Positions 63,312 through 64,000 of a DNA stretch of 64,000 nucleotides are shown one piece after another; position 1 is the stretch's first letter, and each line of letters begins with the position of its first letter. Under the pieces are notes generated by a model. That model was not told the DNA's origin and ran no database searches. It saw nothing but the letters and a program-made list of their open reading frames with translations. Position numbers and translations under genes: made by a program. The DNA is from an uncultured Bacteroides sp. (GTDB lineage: Bacteria > Bacteroidota > Bacteroidia > Bacteroidales > Bacteroidaceae): contig NZ_OY762899.1 in NCBI RefSeq assembly GCF_963666545.1, positions 1,240,001 to 1,304,000 on the forward strand. The letters run 5' to 3'.

Positions 63312-64000
63312 TTAGCGAAGTGCTCTCAATTTCAAGAACTCTTCCAAGCCCTGCCTACGCAGCTTGCAAGCCGGACAATGCCCGCATCCGTCAGCCGGGA
63401 TGCCATTATAGCAAGTCAATGTTTCGTTGCGTACAATATCAAACGCACCTAGTTCGTCGGCTAAAGCCCATGTTTGCGCCTTGTCAATCCACATCAATGG
63501 GGTATGAAGCACAAACTGCTCATCCATAGCCAAATTGAGTGTAACGTTGAGCGACTTAATAAATGAATCGCGACAATCGGGATATCCGCTGAAGTCAGTT
63601 TGCGACACACCGGTCACAATATGCCTCACTCCACGTTCGCGAGCATACACAGCAGCAATACTCAGAAAAAACAGATTTCGTCCGGGCACAAACGTATTTG
63701 GAAAAGAATCAACAGGTTTCTCCTGATCCATTATCAGAGTAGTGTCCGTCAATGAATTGCGACCTAAGCTACTGATGAATGTAGCATCCATCACCTGAAA
63801 CTCCACCTCTGCCCTTTCAGCTATTCCCCGGGCCAAGTCAACTTCATGCGCATGCTTCTGTCCGTAAAGGAAACTCAAAGCATACACTTTCTTAAATTGT
63901 TTTTTTGCCCAAAACAAGCAAGTTGTAGAATCCTGCCCGCCACTAAACAAGACTACTGCGGAGTTGTTTGCCGAATTATTTATTAAACCATCAGCCTGCA
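63312..64000 (-). CDS. queC: 7-cyano-7-deazaguanine synthase, cut at the N-terminus by the window edge
   Basis: The frame is open from 63312 to the end of the window. The PP-loop ATP-binding motif FSGGQDSTT is followed by [50 protein letters not shown] and a zinc site of four Cys ending in [10 protein letters not shown]. It makes preQ0 from 7-carboxy-7-deazaguanine, ammonia and ATP. The N-terminal residues continue as about 16 codons before the PP-loop to the edge without a start, so the true ATG lies beyond 64000. Confidence 0.95.
   Translation of the reverse strand, partial: QADGLINNSANNSAVVLFSGGQDSTTCLFWAKKQFKKVYALSFLYGQKHAHEVDLARGIAERAEVEFQVMDATFISSLGRNSLTDTTLIMDQEKPVDSFPNTFVPGRNLFFLSIAAVYARERGVRHIVTGVSQTDFSGYPDCRDSFIKSLNVTLNLAMDEQFVLHTPLMWIDKAQTWALADELGAFDIVRNETLTCYNGIPADGCGHCPACKLRRQGLEEFLKLRALR

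Noticed and set aside
1-64000. CRISPR arrays, rRNA, tRNA, intact insertion sequences, integrases
   Set aside because: No evenly spaced repeats, no tRNA or rRNA-like sequence and no transposase or integrase gene were seen on either strand.

Overview
The window looks like a chromosomal segment of a gut-type Bacteroidales bacterium, most likely Bacteroides or a close relative. The reasons are the SusC/SusD pair with a hybrid two-component regulator and GH43/GH2 enzymes, Bacteroidetes-only families (DUF4858, DUF4943, DUF4783), promoter boxes of the TAnnTTTG type, and weak Shine-Dalgarno signals. Almost everything from 1 to 41000 reads leftward. No rRNA, tRNA, CRISPR array, intact insertion sequence or phage gene was seen.

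Layout. (1) 1-5110: a leftward inositol-phosphate cluster: myo-inositol-phosphate synthase, a sugar-type nucleotidyltransferase, an ATP-grasp enzyme, a CDP-alcohol phosphatidyltransferase, a flippase-like membrane protein and a HAD hydrolase cut by the window edge. Together they suggest synthesis and membrane handling of an inositol-phospho-lipid or related headgroup. (2) 5502-22241: a large tripartite export locus: periplasmic adaptor, one MacB/LolD-type ATPase, six FtsX/MacB-type permeases in three tandem pairs, a TolC-type channel, an NtrC-type regulator with its kinase, and a second kinase with a periplasmic ligand-binding-like domain. Two matching sigma-54-like sites precede the adaptor and the channel. 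(3) 22460-39885: a polysaccharide utilization locus (GH2, HTCS regulator, SusC, SusD, three GH43 enzymes, one helical-toroid glycosidase-like protein). It lies between two copies of the 3' end of a LysM-glucosaminidase gene, one complete (40059-40982) and one only a fragment (22404-22467), which points to insertion as a block.

(4) 41087-47461: cytidine deaminase followed by an accessory patch: a lipoprotein serpin, a subclass B1 metallo-beta-lactamase close to the CcrA/CfiA type, a DJ-1/PfpI protein, a hydrolase remnant, a methyltransferase, a small hypothetical and a DUF4143 ATPase. A 120-base fossil of a DUF4143-type unit lies just upstream of the beta-lactamase. (5) 47577-64000: mostly housekeeping: NudC, phosphohexomutase, C69 dipeptidase, M23 peptidase, ammonium transporter, alanine dehydrogenase, a flavin monooxygenase, an ECF sigma factor with a membrane-anchored beta-barrel partner, NadC, RlmH, QueF and QueC (cut by the right edge).

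Several starts were moved from the longest possible ORF because a promoter overlaps the extension or because the first codon is TTG/GTG while a good ATG follows. All family assignments come from reading motifs; no database search was possible.
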